Part shown: positions 41,101-54,697 of the stretch, piece after piece | Layout of the letters: each line of letters starts with the position of its first letter | Position numbering within the stretch: the stretch's first letter is position 1 | DNA from: Seriola aureovittata | Lineage: Eukaryota > Chordata > Actinopteri > Carangiformes > Carangidae | Direction of reading: 5' to 3' | Assembly (NCBI RefSeq): GCF_021018895.1 | Contig: NC_079373.1 | Coordinates: 24,965,876-25,029,875, forward strand | DNA length: 64,000 bases | The notes under the pieces: generated by a model | The model's database searches: none | What the model saw: only the letters and a program-made list of their open reading frames with translations | Told to the model about the DNA's origin: nothing | Program-made: the position numbers and the translations under genes

Positions 41101-44100
41101 ACTGTTTGAAGAATGTTACAACTACAACAAGTGAACTTGAAAAAGTTGAACAGTAGAGATTAAAACTTTGTCATCTTTGTTCTGGAGATGGTAACATTGG
41201 GGAAACTGCAATTTGGTAGTTCAACTGAGGGGCTGACAGTCCAGCGGCAGGCTCAAAGACAGATGACTTAAAGTCACAGTATAGTAAGACATAAAAATGT
41301 TAAAATCCGCCATAGTATAGTAAGGCATAAAAATGTCATAGTATAGTTGGGCTTAAAAATGTCAAAAAAAAAAAGTCATAGTATAGTAAGGTATAAAAAC
41401 GTCATAGTATAGTAAGGCATAAAAATGTGAAAAAACGTCATAGTATAGTAAGGCATAAAAACGTCACAGTATAGTAAGGCATAAATAAGTCATAGTATAG
41501 TAAGGCATAAAAATGTCAAAAAAAGTCAAAATATAATAAGGCATAAAAACGTCATATTAAAGTAAGGCATAAAAATGTAATTGTATAGTAAGGCATAAAA
41601 AGTCATAGTATGGTAAGGCATAAAAACGACATAGTATAGTAAGGCATAAAAAAGTCATAGTATAGTAAGGCATAAAAACGTCATAGTATAGTAAGGCATA
41701 AAAATGTCAAAAAAAGTCATAGCATAATAAGGCATAAAAACGTCATAGTATAGTAAGGCATAAAAAAGTCATAGTATAATAAGGCATAAAAACGTCATAG
41801 TATAGTAAGGCATAAAAAAGTCATAGTATAGTAAGGCATAAAAATGTCAAAAAAAGTCATAGTATAGTAAGGCATAAAAACATCATAGTATAGTAAGGCA
41901 TAAAAATGTCAAAAAAAGTCATAGTATAGTAAGGCATAAAAAGTCATAGTATAGTAAGGCATAAAAATGTCAAAAAAAGTCATAGTATAGTAAGGCATAA
42001 AAAGTCATAGTATAGTAAGGCATAAAAATGTCAAAAAACGTCATCGTATAGTAAGGCATAATAACATCATAATATAGTAAGGCATAAAAACGTCAAAAAA
42101 CGTCATAGTATAGTAAGGCATAAAAATGTCAAAAAACGTCATAGCATAGTAAGGCATAAAAAGTCATAGTATAGTAAGGCATAAAAATGTCAAAAACAAG
42201 TCATAGTATAGTAAGGCATAAAAATGTCAAAAAAAGTCATAGCATAGTAAGGCATAAAAAGTCATAGTATAGTAAGGCATAAAAACGTCATAGTATAGTA
42301 AGACATAAAAATGTAAAAAAACGTCATAGTATAGTAGGGCATAAAAATGTCAGAAAAAGTCATAGTATAGTAAGATATAAAAACGTCATAGTATAGTAAG
42401 GCATAAAAACGTCATAGTATAGTAAGGCATAAAAATTTCATAATATAGTAAGACATAAAAACGTCATGGTATAGTAAGGCATAAAAATGTAAAAAAAAAA
42501 GTCATAGTATAGTAAGGCATGAAAACGTCATGGTATAGTAAGGCATAAAAATGTCCCAAAAAGTCATAGTATAGTAAGGCATAAAAAGTCATAGTATAGT
42601 CAGGCATAAAAATGTCAAAAAACGTCATAGTATAGTAAGGCATAAAAACGTCAAAAAAAGTCATAGTATAGTAAGGCATAAAAACGTCATAGTATAGTAA
42701 GACATAAAAATGTCAAAAAAAGTCATATTATAGTAAGGCATAAAAACGTCATAGTATAGTAAGGCATAAAAATGTCAAAAAAACTCATAGTATAGTAAGG
42801 CATAAAAACGTCACAAAACGTCATAGTATAGTAAGGCATAAAAATGTCAAAAAACGTCATAGCATAGTAAGGCATAAAAACGTCATAGTATAGTAAGACA
42901 TAAAAATGTAAAAAAACGTCATAGTATAGTAAGGCATAAAAATGTCATAGTATAGTAAGGCATAAAAATTTCATAGTATAGTAAGACATAAAAACGTCAT
43001 GGTATAGTAAGGCATGAAAACGTCATAGTATAGTAAGGCATAAAAATGTAAAAAAAAAAGTCATAGTATAGTAAGGCATAGAAAGTCATAGTATAGTAAG
43101 GCATAAAAATGTCAAAAAAAGTCATAGTATAGTAAGGCATAAAAATGTCAAAAAACATCATAGTATAGTAAGGCATAAAAATGTCAAAAAAAGTCATAGT
43201 ATAGTAAGGCATAAAAATGTCAAAAAACGTCATAGTATAGTAAGGCATAAAAAGTCATAGTATAGTAAGGCATAAAAACGTCATAGTATAGTAAGGCATA
43301 AAAAGTCATAGTATGGTAAGGCATAAAAACGTCATAGTATAGTAAGGCATAAAAAAGTCATAGTATAGTAAGGCATAAAAACGTCATAGTATAGTAAGGC
43401 ATAAAAATGTCAAAAAAAGTCATAGCATAATAAGGCATAATAACGTCATAGTATAGTAAGGCATAAAAAAGTCATAGTATAGTAAGGCATAAAAACGTCA
43501 TAGTATAGTAAGGCATAAAAATGTCAAAAAAATCATAGTATAGTAAGGCATAAAAATGTCAAAAAACGTCATAGCATAGTAAGGCATAAAAAGTCATAGT
43601 ATAGTAAGGCATAAAAACGTCATAGTATAGTAAGACATAAAAATGTAAAAAAACGTCATAGTATATTAAGACATAAAAATGTAAAAAAACGTCATAGTAT
43701 AGTAAGGCATAAAAATGTCAGAAAAAGTCATAGTATAGTAAGGCATAAAAACGTCATAGTATAGTAAGGCATAAAAACGTCATAGTATAGTAAGGCATAA
43801 AAATTTCATAGTATAGTAAGACATAAAAACGTCATGGTATAGTAAGGCATAAAAATGTCAAAAAAAAAGTCATAGTATAGTAAGGCATGAAAACGTCATG
43901 GTATAGTAAGGCATAAAAATGTCCCAAAAAGTCATAGTATAGTAAGGCATAAAAAGTCATACTATAGTAAGGCATAAAAATGTCAAAAAACATCATAGTA
44001 TAGTAAGGCATAAAAATGTCAAAAAAAGTCATAGTATAGTAAGGCATAAAAACGTCATAGTATAGTAAGGCATAAAAACGTCATAGTATAGTAAGGCATA

Positions 44101-46989
44101 AAAATTTCATAGTATAGTAAGACATAAAAACGTCATGGTATAGTAAGGCATAAAAATGTAAAAAAAAAAGTCATAGTATAGTAAGGCATGAAAACGTCAT
44201 GGTATAGTAAGGCATAAAAATGTCCCAAAAAGTCATAGTATAGTAAGGCATAAAAAGTCATAGTATAGTCAGGCATAAAAATGTCAAAAAACATCATAGT
44301 ATAGTAAGGCATAAAAATGTCAAAAAAAGTCATAGTATAGTAAGGCATAAAAATGTCAAAAAACGTCATAGTATAGTAAGGCATAAAAAGTCATAGTATA
44401 GTAAGGCATAAAAACGTCATAGTATAGTAAGGCATAAAAATGTCAAAAAAAGTCATAGTATAGTAAGGCATAAAAAGTCATAGTATAGTAAGGCATAAAA
44501 ACGTCATAGTATAGTAAGGCATAAAAATGTCAAAAAAAGTCATAGTATAGTAAGGCATAAAAACGTCATAGTATAGTAAGGCATAAAAACGTCATAGTAT
44601 AGTAAGACATAAAAATGTAAAAAAAACGTCATAGTATAGTAAGGCATAAAAACGTCATAGTATAGTAAGGCATAAAAACGTCATAGTATAGTAAGGCATA
44701 AAAATGTCAAAAAAAGTCATAGTATAGTAAGGCATAAAAACGTCATGGTATAGTAAGGCATAAAAACGTCATAGTATAGTAAGGCATAAAAATGTCAAAA
44801 ACAAGTCATAGTATAGTAAGGCATAAAAATGTCAAAAAAAGTCATAGTATAGTAAGGCATAAAAAGTTATAGTATAGTAAGGCATAAAAATGTCAAAAAA
44901 AGTCATAGTATAGTAAGGCATAAAAAGTCATAGTATAGTAAGGCATAAAAACATCATAGTATAGTAAGGCATAAAAATGTCAAAAAAAGTCATAATATAA
45001 CAAGGCATAAAAACGTCATAGTATAGTAAGGCATAAACATGTCAAAAAAAGTCATAGTATAGTAAGGCATAAAAACGTCATAGTATAGTAAGGCATAAAA
45101 ATGTAAAAAAAAGTCATAATATAGTAAGGCATAAAAACGTCAAAAAACGTCATAGTATAGTAAGGCATAAAAATGTCAAAAAACGTCATAGCATAGTAAG
45201 GCATAAAAAGTCATAGTATAGTAAGGCATAAAAACGTCAGAGTATAGTAAGGCATAAAAATGTCATAGTATAGTAAGGCATAAAAAGTCATAGTATAGTA
45301 AGGCATAAAAACGTCATAGTATAGTAAGGCATAAAAATGTAAAAAAAAGTCATAATATAGTAAGGCATAAAAACGTCAAAAAACGTCATAGTATAGTAAG
45401 GCATAAAAATGTCAAAAAACGTCATAGCATAGTAAGGCATAAAAAGTCATAGTATAGTAAGGCATAAAAACGTCAGAGTATAGTAAGGCATAAAAATGTC
45501 ATAGTATAGTAAGGCATAAAAAGTTATAGTATAGTAAGGCATAAAAACGTCATAGTATAGTAAGGCATAAAAATGTAAAAAAAAGTCATAATATAGTAAG
45601 GCATAAAAACGTCAAAAAACGTCATAGTATAGTAAGGCATAAAAACGTCAAAAAACGTCATAGTATAGTAAGGCATAAAAAGTCATAGTATAGTAAGGCA
45701 TAAAAACGTCATAGTATAGTAAGGCATAAAAATGTCAAAAAACGTCATAGCATAGTAAGGCATAAAAAGTCATAGTATAGTAAGGCATAAAAACGTCATA
45801 GTATAGTAAGGCATAAACATGTCATCGTATAGTAAGGCATAAAAAGTTATAGTATACTAAGGCATAAAAATGACAAAAAAAGTCATAGTATAGTAAGGCA
45901 TAAAAATGTCAAAAAAAGTCATAGTATAGTAAGGCATAAAAACGTCATAGTATAGTAAGGCATAAAAAGTTGTAGTATAGTAAGGCATAAAAATGACAAA
46001 AAAAGTCATAGTATAGTAAGGCATAAAAATGTCAAAAAACATAATAGTATAGTAAGGCATAAAAATGTCAAAAAACGTCATAGTATAGTAAGGCATAAAA
46101 ATGTCTAAAAACGTCATAGCATAGTAAGGCATAAAAAGTCATAGTATAGTCAGGCATAAAAACGTCATAGTATAGTAAGGCATAAAAAGTCATAGTATAG
46201 TAAGGCATAAAAACATCATAGTATAGTAAGGCATAAAAATGTCAAAAAACATCATAGCATAGTAAGGCATAAAAAGTCATAGTATAGTCAGGCATAAAAA
46301 CGTCATAGTATAGTAAGGCATAAAAAGTCATAGTATAGTGAGACATAAAAATGTCAAAAAACGTCATAGTATAGTAAGGCAAAAAAATATTAAGGCATAA
46401 AAACTTCATAGTATAGAAAGGCATAAAAAGTAAAAAAAAAACATCATAGTATAGCAAAGCATAACACTCACACAAAGATTATTGGCAATTGATGTTATGT
46501 TGTCTCACTAATAATTTCTAGACTTTATCTACGATTGTAGTTCTATGTTCTGTCGGCATCTTGCCAGGACTCTCCAGTAAAACTGATTTGTGATGTGTGA
46601 CTGACTTTACCGATAAAATAAAGTTAGATATCAAATTTGTTGCTTAACTTTTCACCAATAGAATAATTAAGTAATTCCCTAAGGGGTTTAGCTCTAGTTG
46701 AGACATGTAAGCAACTGCAGAGCTACCACTAAGCTGTGCGAGTCAAATCTGAGTTCTCAACAAAAGAGAAATATCCGTAGACGCACTGAAGCGAACGAGA
46801 CACACATGCAGACACAAAGCCAGACACCAAAGAGTGTCTGTACGTCTGCAGTTTGATCCCGGCTGACACGGAGGACAGACATTTTCTCCTAAATTGGCAT
46901 CTTCCTCCCTTCCATCCCTCCCTTCACCCCCCCCGTCTCATCCATTATGCATTCCTCCTCTGCTAGTGCTTGCTTTCATCATCATCCCC

Positions 46990-47031
<42 letters not shown>

Positions 47032-50000
47032 AAACTCTTCCCTTGTTGTATGTAAAGACAGTAGTACTGTGACAGACAGTAAACGTGGGACACTGAGATG
47101 TAATGACGGACAAAAGCAGAGAGAAAGACAGAGAGAGGAAGCAGCAGTCTTCGCCATTTGAGGCTGAGAACATCGATTTCCTATTTTATCTGTCTGAGAC
47201 TTGCACTGCAACACACACACACAACACACACACACACATGTAACTCTAACCGTAAACCAGCCTCTAGCTGAAAAAAAATCAACCACACACTGATGACATT
47301 TGATAACCAGGAAAAACAGAAACACAGGAGCGACATATACACTCTCCACATGTTCCAACAGATTAATTATTCAACAATTCAAAGAACAAGAAAAACAGCT
47401 TCAGCGAAACAAATATCCACGGATGGATTACTGAGCATATATTTTCTCCCTTACCACAGAGGAGGGGGAGAAAATGTATTTTTGATTGGATTTGGAGAAA
47501 CTGACCCTGAAATGTGAAATGATCTCAGAGAGAAAGATGAATAAAAAATTATGTTAGCGAGGATATGATCACCAAGCATGTAGAGGCATACAACTGGGAG
47601 AGGCAGTAATTCCCCTCAGAAACACTGACCTGTTCTACTGTGAAATATACAGCTACATCAGAACGTAGCATGTTGCTTCATTTATAATATATATTTCAGG
47701 TAATTTTCTTTATATTATTTTACATTACAACTGTCCTTTTACCTTATCTTCACTTCTAAGCATTTACAGTTCACTTAAATCAGCTATATTGATGCAGAAA
47801 TATCAGAACACTGAAACGTTTATTATATGTAGCTATTGCTACATAGCTAATGTTATCATGAACGGCTGTTTACGGCTGTTTACTTACTACTTAAATGTTG
47901 CGAGTTCAGCATCAAACTTTTCCTTTAATTGTCAAGAGCTGTCATCGGTTCCCTTTTGTTCTGCCTCTATTTCTATCACTTCTTTTCTTCTACTGAAGTT
48001 AGCATGCTAACCAGCTAGCCCCAGCCCAGTCACACTGACTAGTCATTTTCCGATACCGAGTCACGTCCAGTCTACACTGATTAAGCAGCGCTGCTCAGAG
48101 GACATATTATAACCTCTTGTATTGTAAACACAACAATGGCTGGAGCTCTTGACAGGACTGCTAAGTAAACAGCCGTTAATGCTAACGTTGGCTATGTAGC
48201 AATGGCAGAACTTACAAATACCTCCTTTAACAGTTGTAAAAGATTAAACTATTTCTGAATACACCAATAATCAAGTATTTATCTATTATCTTCATTATTT
48301 TTGGTTTAAAATTGTCATTTTGTGTCTTTAGACCTCACCTACACCCCAAAATGTAATTTATTTAATTCCGACTCCACAGCTAAAATACAGTACGCATCAA
48401 ACACAACCAGCAGTTTACAACCACAGAGCTGTGGACCTCCAATATGGCTGCCGCAGGCTCCCTTACTGGACCTAAAGAAACTGCTATATGCCACAGTCCA
48501 TACAGACAACCAGGGCAGAAAAAGGGTGAAGAAAGAAAGAAAGAAGGAACAGGTAAGAAAAACAAGGAGGCAAAGGGAGGTAAAGAAAAACAAAACGCAT
48601 CTCCTCACCAATAAGGATGGAAGCGATACTGGTGGGGCCGAGGCCTAGTGGGGGGCGTTGCGCCTCCTCCCTGGCCGTCTGAGAGTCTCCACAGAGAATC
48701 TGGAGGTGAGAGGTGAAGGCGTGGCTGAGGGCGGAGCCCAGCTGAGCCCAGCGCATCGACCGGCCCACCGACACTCTGCACAGCACCAGCTGGCTGCTGG
48801 TGCCCCCCTTCGCCTCCTCCTCCAGGGCCTCCACAGGACACATGGACCCTGCTCCTCCTCCAGCTGAACACTGGAGGCGCACCAGGACCCGGTACGAGTC
48901 TGGAGGAGAGGCAAGGAAGAGAAACGGTTTAAAATGAAATAATGTCATATAAACAGTCTGGGGCCAATCAAGGGATTGTTCTCCATGGATCAGTATATGC
49001 AGAGATTGGCTCAGAAAAATGATTTAGTGCCTGAATACTGATGAGTTAATCTACTGAAATGCTCAATAAAAGCAACATTAAATGTATTAAATGTGATTTG
49101 CTCATGACTCTATACTGTCATAAATCAACCTAAAGTCAGTCACATCATGTGACAATATTTAACAACATAAAATTCTGTTATTTAAATGTTTCGATTAATG
49201 ATTTCAAGCTTATAAACTACACGTGTCTTACATACGTGTGTCCAACAAACACACAGATGGACACACACTCACACAGGAGGCCACTCACTGAGGTTTTCAA
49301 GTAGATCTTTGCAGTCATCAGTTGCCACGTCATGAATAGTGCGATTACACTTATCTCTCCTCTCGATGTCCTGTTCACTGTGGCTGCACAGCACCTCCAG
49401 ACACTCCTACACACACACACACACACACACACACGATAAGAAAAAACCTTGTCACTTGTCACGTGTGAATAAAAAACGCTTGACAAAGCTGTGCAACCAC
49501 ATACACGAGTATTCCTGCAACTCAAGCTCCAGTGCGTTATGAAAGCTCGTATCAATAAGTGCTCCCCATTTAAATTCCAGTCAGACCCTCAGTCTGGTCT
49601 AGTCTGGTGGCTCCTGCGTGCGTTTAAGCTGAGCGGGACGTTTCCAGCCAGCAAGGTCGGCCGTCCCATTACCCGCCACTGTGGAGACCGAGGGCAGGGC
49701 GGGACATTAGTGGATGATATAGTGGACTGAGTGTGAGCTTAGGTGTCGGCAGAGAGTCGGCGCACTGCACATAAATACACAGAGTAATGGAAACATTTTA
49801 ACATCAGAGCTCAGACGGCAGAAGGAGATTCATAGCGAAAGGAGGAGGTGGAGCGGCCGAGGTTAAAGCTGCGATCCTGTTTGTTTGGGTCACTGGGGGG
49901 AAGGAAGAGCTCCAAAGACAAGACACATGCGCTGATACATTATGACTTCATAAACTCGTTGCTAACATATTAGAGAGCAATTTCTATTTACTTTGGTTTG

Positions 50001-50339
50001 TCAGAGTTTAAACCACATAGTAATTTATGTCCTGAAGGCAGAACGAGCTAAAACAGCCGGAGGAGGAGGAGGAGGAGTAGCGCTGTGTGTAACTGTGTGT
50101 AATCGCATGTTTGGGGCGTCTCACTCTCACCTTGAGGCCCAGGGCAGCAGCCATGTGTGCAGCCGTCCAGCCGTCATTGTTGGCCTGGTTCAGCAGGGCA
50201 GCGGGCAGTGCCAGGGTGCCGGAGGGGTCAGGGGTCACAGTGGGGTCACCCTGAGGAGGGTGGCAGAGGAGGAGACGCAGCGTGTCCACGTGTCCTGAGC
50301 GCACCGCCGCATGGAGAGCCGTGCAGCCGTCCTGCAGAA

Positions 50340-50387
<48 letters not shown>

Positions 50388-53166
50388 TTCAGATCTAAGT
50401 GTTAAAAGTTAAAAAGTTCACTCTTTTCTAATGACAGAATCCATGAGCGATATTTTACAGCTTTATGTTCTAGTGAAAAGTCTCTCGAATTTTGTCAAAG
50501 TCATGTCTATAGGGTTTTATTTTCATAAAATCATGTCAGAAAACAATGAACTTACAGAGCAAAACATACATATATTCTCTTCACTGTCACATAAAAGAAA
50601 CATGCCATATCAGATTTTTACCACACAATTATTGTGGCCAAAAGACAATCGATAATCGATAATCGTATATTTCTTATTTGGAATGAAATACGAGTGTAGG
50701 GAGGAGGAGAGAGTCTACACTTAATGGATAACTGACAAACAAATGATCTGCCATCATGATATGATCAGATGTGTATCATTAACACCATATCTATATTTCA
50801 TTTTCTAAAATATTCGGTTATCGTCAACACTGGTAGATTGTGACACCACAAGTTTCAATAACAACTAAAACAATTAATTGATTATCAAAATAGTTGCAGA
50901 TTCCGTTTGTGATGATCAACTAATGAGACAGCTGACTAATCCTTTCAGCTCTACACCTTAAAGTCAGGAGCAGTTGAGGATTGTCTCATACAGGTTCATG
51001 CGAGGGCTTCGTATGATTATCCATTAAACAATGAATCGTTTGTTCTATAAATGTTGGTCAATAAAATAATGAAAAATGCTTTTTACAATTCACCAGAGCA
51101 CAAACTGACATTTAAATGATCTTGTTTTGTTCCACCAACAATCTACACCTCAAACAGAAGCTGGAGTCGGTGAATTTAAAACAACAACCAACAAAAATAA
51201 TTAATTGAATTGTTGCTGACAAATTTTTCCGTCAATTAACAAATCGAGAAATTGTTTTTTTTAATCACCCGCAGCTTATTTCTTTTTTTATATCCAAAAT
51301 AAATGAGTCTAACTAACGGGTCGGGACAGTACTGCACATTCAGACTGTACTCTGCTCACCCAGTCGAGAACTCCTCCTCCATGTTAAATCATTACGTTTG
51401 ACCCGACACGCGGGCCAACGTTTCGTGGAGTCTAAAAATACGTCTGTGCTGAAGAGGTGGGATATGCTATAGAGACTGTGGCAGCTCTCCGGGCTCAGCA
51501 GGGAAGCCGGGCTAAATGTAGAACAAAGCAGGTAACTAAATATAGGGGCTTGTCACATGCTGCCACGGCAACTTAAGAGCTCCCCCTACGGTTGCCATGG
51601 AGATCCAGGAAGCCAATACATTAATGAGCTCACACCAAATCCCAAGAAGGAGTTACATCCTTCATGTGCAGCAAGTGTGAAACAATGACGAGTGTGAGAA
51701 ACTCCTGCGTAAAGGAGGAAACAATTCAATGGAAAACTTACCTTCTTATTTCTAAAAAAATAAAAATAAAGTGTGTGATTTACTTGGATTAACAAACAAG
51801 AAACAGGGAAAATGGGTGAATGTCTAGAGCAGGTGTCAGCGACACGAGAGCCATGAAATTTAAATTGTTATTTTCCATTAATTCATTTTAATTTATTGTC
51901 TGGATTTCTCTGAAAAAATGTAATAAAAGTAAATTTACAATAATCATATAATAAGTATATTTTTTTAAATAAATGAAATAAGCAGAATTTGTCACTATGT
52001 TACACCTCTGACAAAACCAATCCAACCAGGTGTTTAAATCTCCTGCAGTACTGCACGTGCATGGACGGCGGCGCAGACTCACCGTGGTGGTGCGCGAGCG
52101 ATCGGCGCCGGCGCTCAGCAGGACTCGGACACAGTCCAGCCGTCCCGCCTCACAGGCCAGAAAGAGGGAGGTCTGTCCCCCCGCCGCCGCATCCACAGCG
52201 GCTCCTGCGGCCAGCAGCACCTCCACACAGCTGGGACACACACACACACACACACACACAACACACACACACACGTTACCAAGCTACATATGAACACATC
52301 TGTACAAACACAGCACTAACACATATATGCAGGAGCAGGACGAACTTAGTGAGACGAGTCCATCCAGTTTATTGATCTGGTGGATTATTGCTCCATAATG
52401 TTTTGCAATGTAAGAATGGAAGGTTTAATAAGGCTGCACCTTTTCAGTGTGGCTCTTAACGCTTTTTACTTAGTTATTTTATTTTACTGAATTAAAGGAA
52501 TAAACTAACGTTAGGATTAAGAGAGAGATAAAACATCATGTATTAGTTTACATGTTGGCAGATGGCAGGGAAACGGAGGTGCTGCAGAACCGCAGCAGTA
52601 AATGTTTTATGAGGTGCAGGTCTATAAATATTTGACCTTCATTAATGAGAACTTAAGTTTCATATATTTTGTGTTTTTAGTTAGTTGTTACAGCTTAATT
52701 TGAAATGTATTATAGTAACATATACAGTCATCGTCTATGCTGTCATCTTTGGTAAAGGTGTAACTTCAACACAGCACTGTAATAACCACAATTTTCTGTT
52801 TTTTCCACGTACAAAACAAACACATCAGCACATATATCAGAATCTGATTTATGTTATTCTTCAGTATTGATTATACATATTTAGTATGACACATATGCAT
52901 GTTTTATACACACACACACACACACACACTCCTGTAAGCTTCATGCAACTGTGCATATCTAGACAAAGATATAAGGTCAACGATTAAACATACGCTCGCC
53001 ACCTGTTCAGAGACAAGGGAAGACATCACTCAGCCCTCCAACCAGCACTGACACACAGTGACTGCAGCCCGGATCATCTGAGGGAAACTGATCCCGTCTG
53101 CTAACACGGCCACTGAGTCACGACCACCGAAAAACCAGTTAACCCCATAAAATAAACCCTCTTTGC

Positions 53167-53243
<77 letters not shown>

Positions 53244-54436
53244 CAGCGTGCCTTTGGATATCCCTACTCTATAAATAACACTGTGATCAGATATTACAGC
53301 ACTGCACATTCCCCAGCTGGTCCTGGGCATCGCGTTTTTTGGCAAGCACACACACACACACAAACACAGACACACACACACAAACCCCACTGTGGTCGAC
53401 AGAGCCGCTCTCTGGCTGTGAGCTTTGGGATTCATCCCGCCAATACATCAGGATCAATGTGAATGATCAGAACTGACAGTGAGCGTAGTGTAGGAGCAGA
53501 TGTGTCCCTGGTTGTTAATAATTAATGGAGCAAGCTCGGGCGATGTTTGAGGAGGAGAAACTACAGATCAGCAGGAATGAAAGCTGCAAACATGAAGGGC
53601 AGCCGCCCAGTTCCCAACGCTGAACTGGGGTTTATTTTAGCGGTGGGAAATCACCTCGTGTAGCTTCAGCAGCGATGAGGAGCTGACAGTCGGGACTGTA
53701 CGCCACAGAGCCGTCGAGGCTCAGTTCAAAGTCGGGTGGTGACAGTAACCGGCAGACATGCTGGCATTTGCTTTTGGCACCCAAAACCCAGCGTGGTTAC
53801 CGGCGACAGCCCAGCCGGCCGCATTTCACACATGGGAGGTTCCAGCTGTGCTCGTCTCATGGCGAAATGTGCGCAATGAGTCATCAATAGAAAACGAGCG
53901 CGTACTGTGATTTTGAGGCCGATGTGACAGGCTGAAAAAAGAGAGCGGTCAAGTCTAAGAAACGCAGGTCGAGAGCTGTATTAACTCTCTCACAGTGGCA
54001 GCACCCACAAGGTTTACAATGGGTTTTACAGATAAGACTTTTTGATTAAAGTTGGAATCAACAGCTGATTAATCAATAAAGTCAATCATTGAAAAAAAAT
54101 AAAGCAAACTACATTTTGATAAATCAATTAACAAGTTATGTCAATTATTGAGGTAAAATGCCAATTATTTACTGATTGTGAATGAAATATCTTTGAGTTT
54201 CGGACGGTAGAATTTAGATTATAATTTATATAGATTATATCAACTTGGTTCATTTTTCACCATCGATGACATTTTAAAGATTTTTTAAAAAGACATAATC
54301 AATTTTGATTATTTAGATTAAGGTTAGAGTTGGGATTGGGAATGCACTTATTATGGTTAAGGTTATGATACGCCCTCAGGGAATGACAGTTAATCAATAC
54401 AGTGTAATGACAAGCCATGAAAACAACTGTGGAGTG

Positions 54437-54503
<67 letters not shown>

Positions 54504-54661
54504 TGTGTGTATAGTCAGGGTGGACTCACCCACTGTGGCCGTGGGCGGCAGCAAAGTGTAAAGATGTGAATCCATTTTCATCCAAATCATCAGCAGGCGA
54601 TCCAGAAAACAGCAGCAGCTTCACACACTCTGACGAGAGAGAGAGAGAGAGAGAGAGAGAC

Positions 54662-54697
<36 letters not shown>

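Larger units (their letters stand above)
33043..46465. repeat. Giant AT-rich minisatellite array
   Basis: Head-to-tail copies of a core GTCATAGTATAGTAAGGCAT followed by AAAAA and a variable spacer. Without the spacer the period is 25-26 bp. With TGTCAAAAAA added it is 36 bp. The two lengths are interspersed irregularly over about 13.4 kb, giving several hundred units. Edge units carry variants such as TATAGCAAGG and CATGGCATAG, while the centre is more uniform. Three non-repetitive islands interrupt the array. The minus-strand translation gives periodic [16 protein letters not shown] peptides with frequent stops. It shows no coding constraint and lies wholly inside an intron. Confidence 0.97.
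32748..48608 (-). other. CTTNBP2 intron 10 (15.9 kb) with giant minisatellite
   Basis: Longest intron in the window. From the exon 11 side it contains CA repeats (32845-32884), the tandem array (33043-46465), a retroelement-like tail (46530-46640), CA repeats (46993-47030 and 47212-47238) and a MITE-like element (47835-48230). No exon is seen inside it. Confidence 0.85.

Noticed and set aside
33043..46465. CRISPR array
   Set aside because: The repeats are directly adjacent, the spacers are not unique, and the locus is a vertebrate intron.
33081..46475. Protein-coding ORFs with [16 protein letters not shown] repeats on the minus strand
   Set aside because: They are translations of the minisatellite. 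Frame changes whenever the unit length switches between 25, 26 and 36 bp, and stops are frequent.
48322..48648. 108-residue plus-strand ORF near CTTNBP2 exon 10
   Set aside because: Low-complexity Lys/Arg-rich reading of an A-rich intron strand that overlaps the exon on the opposite strand; no homology.
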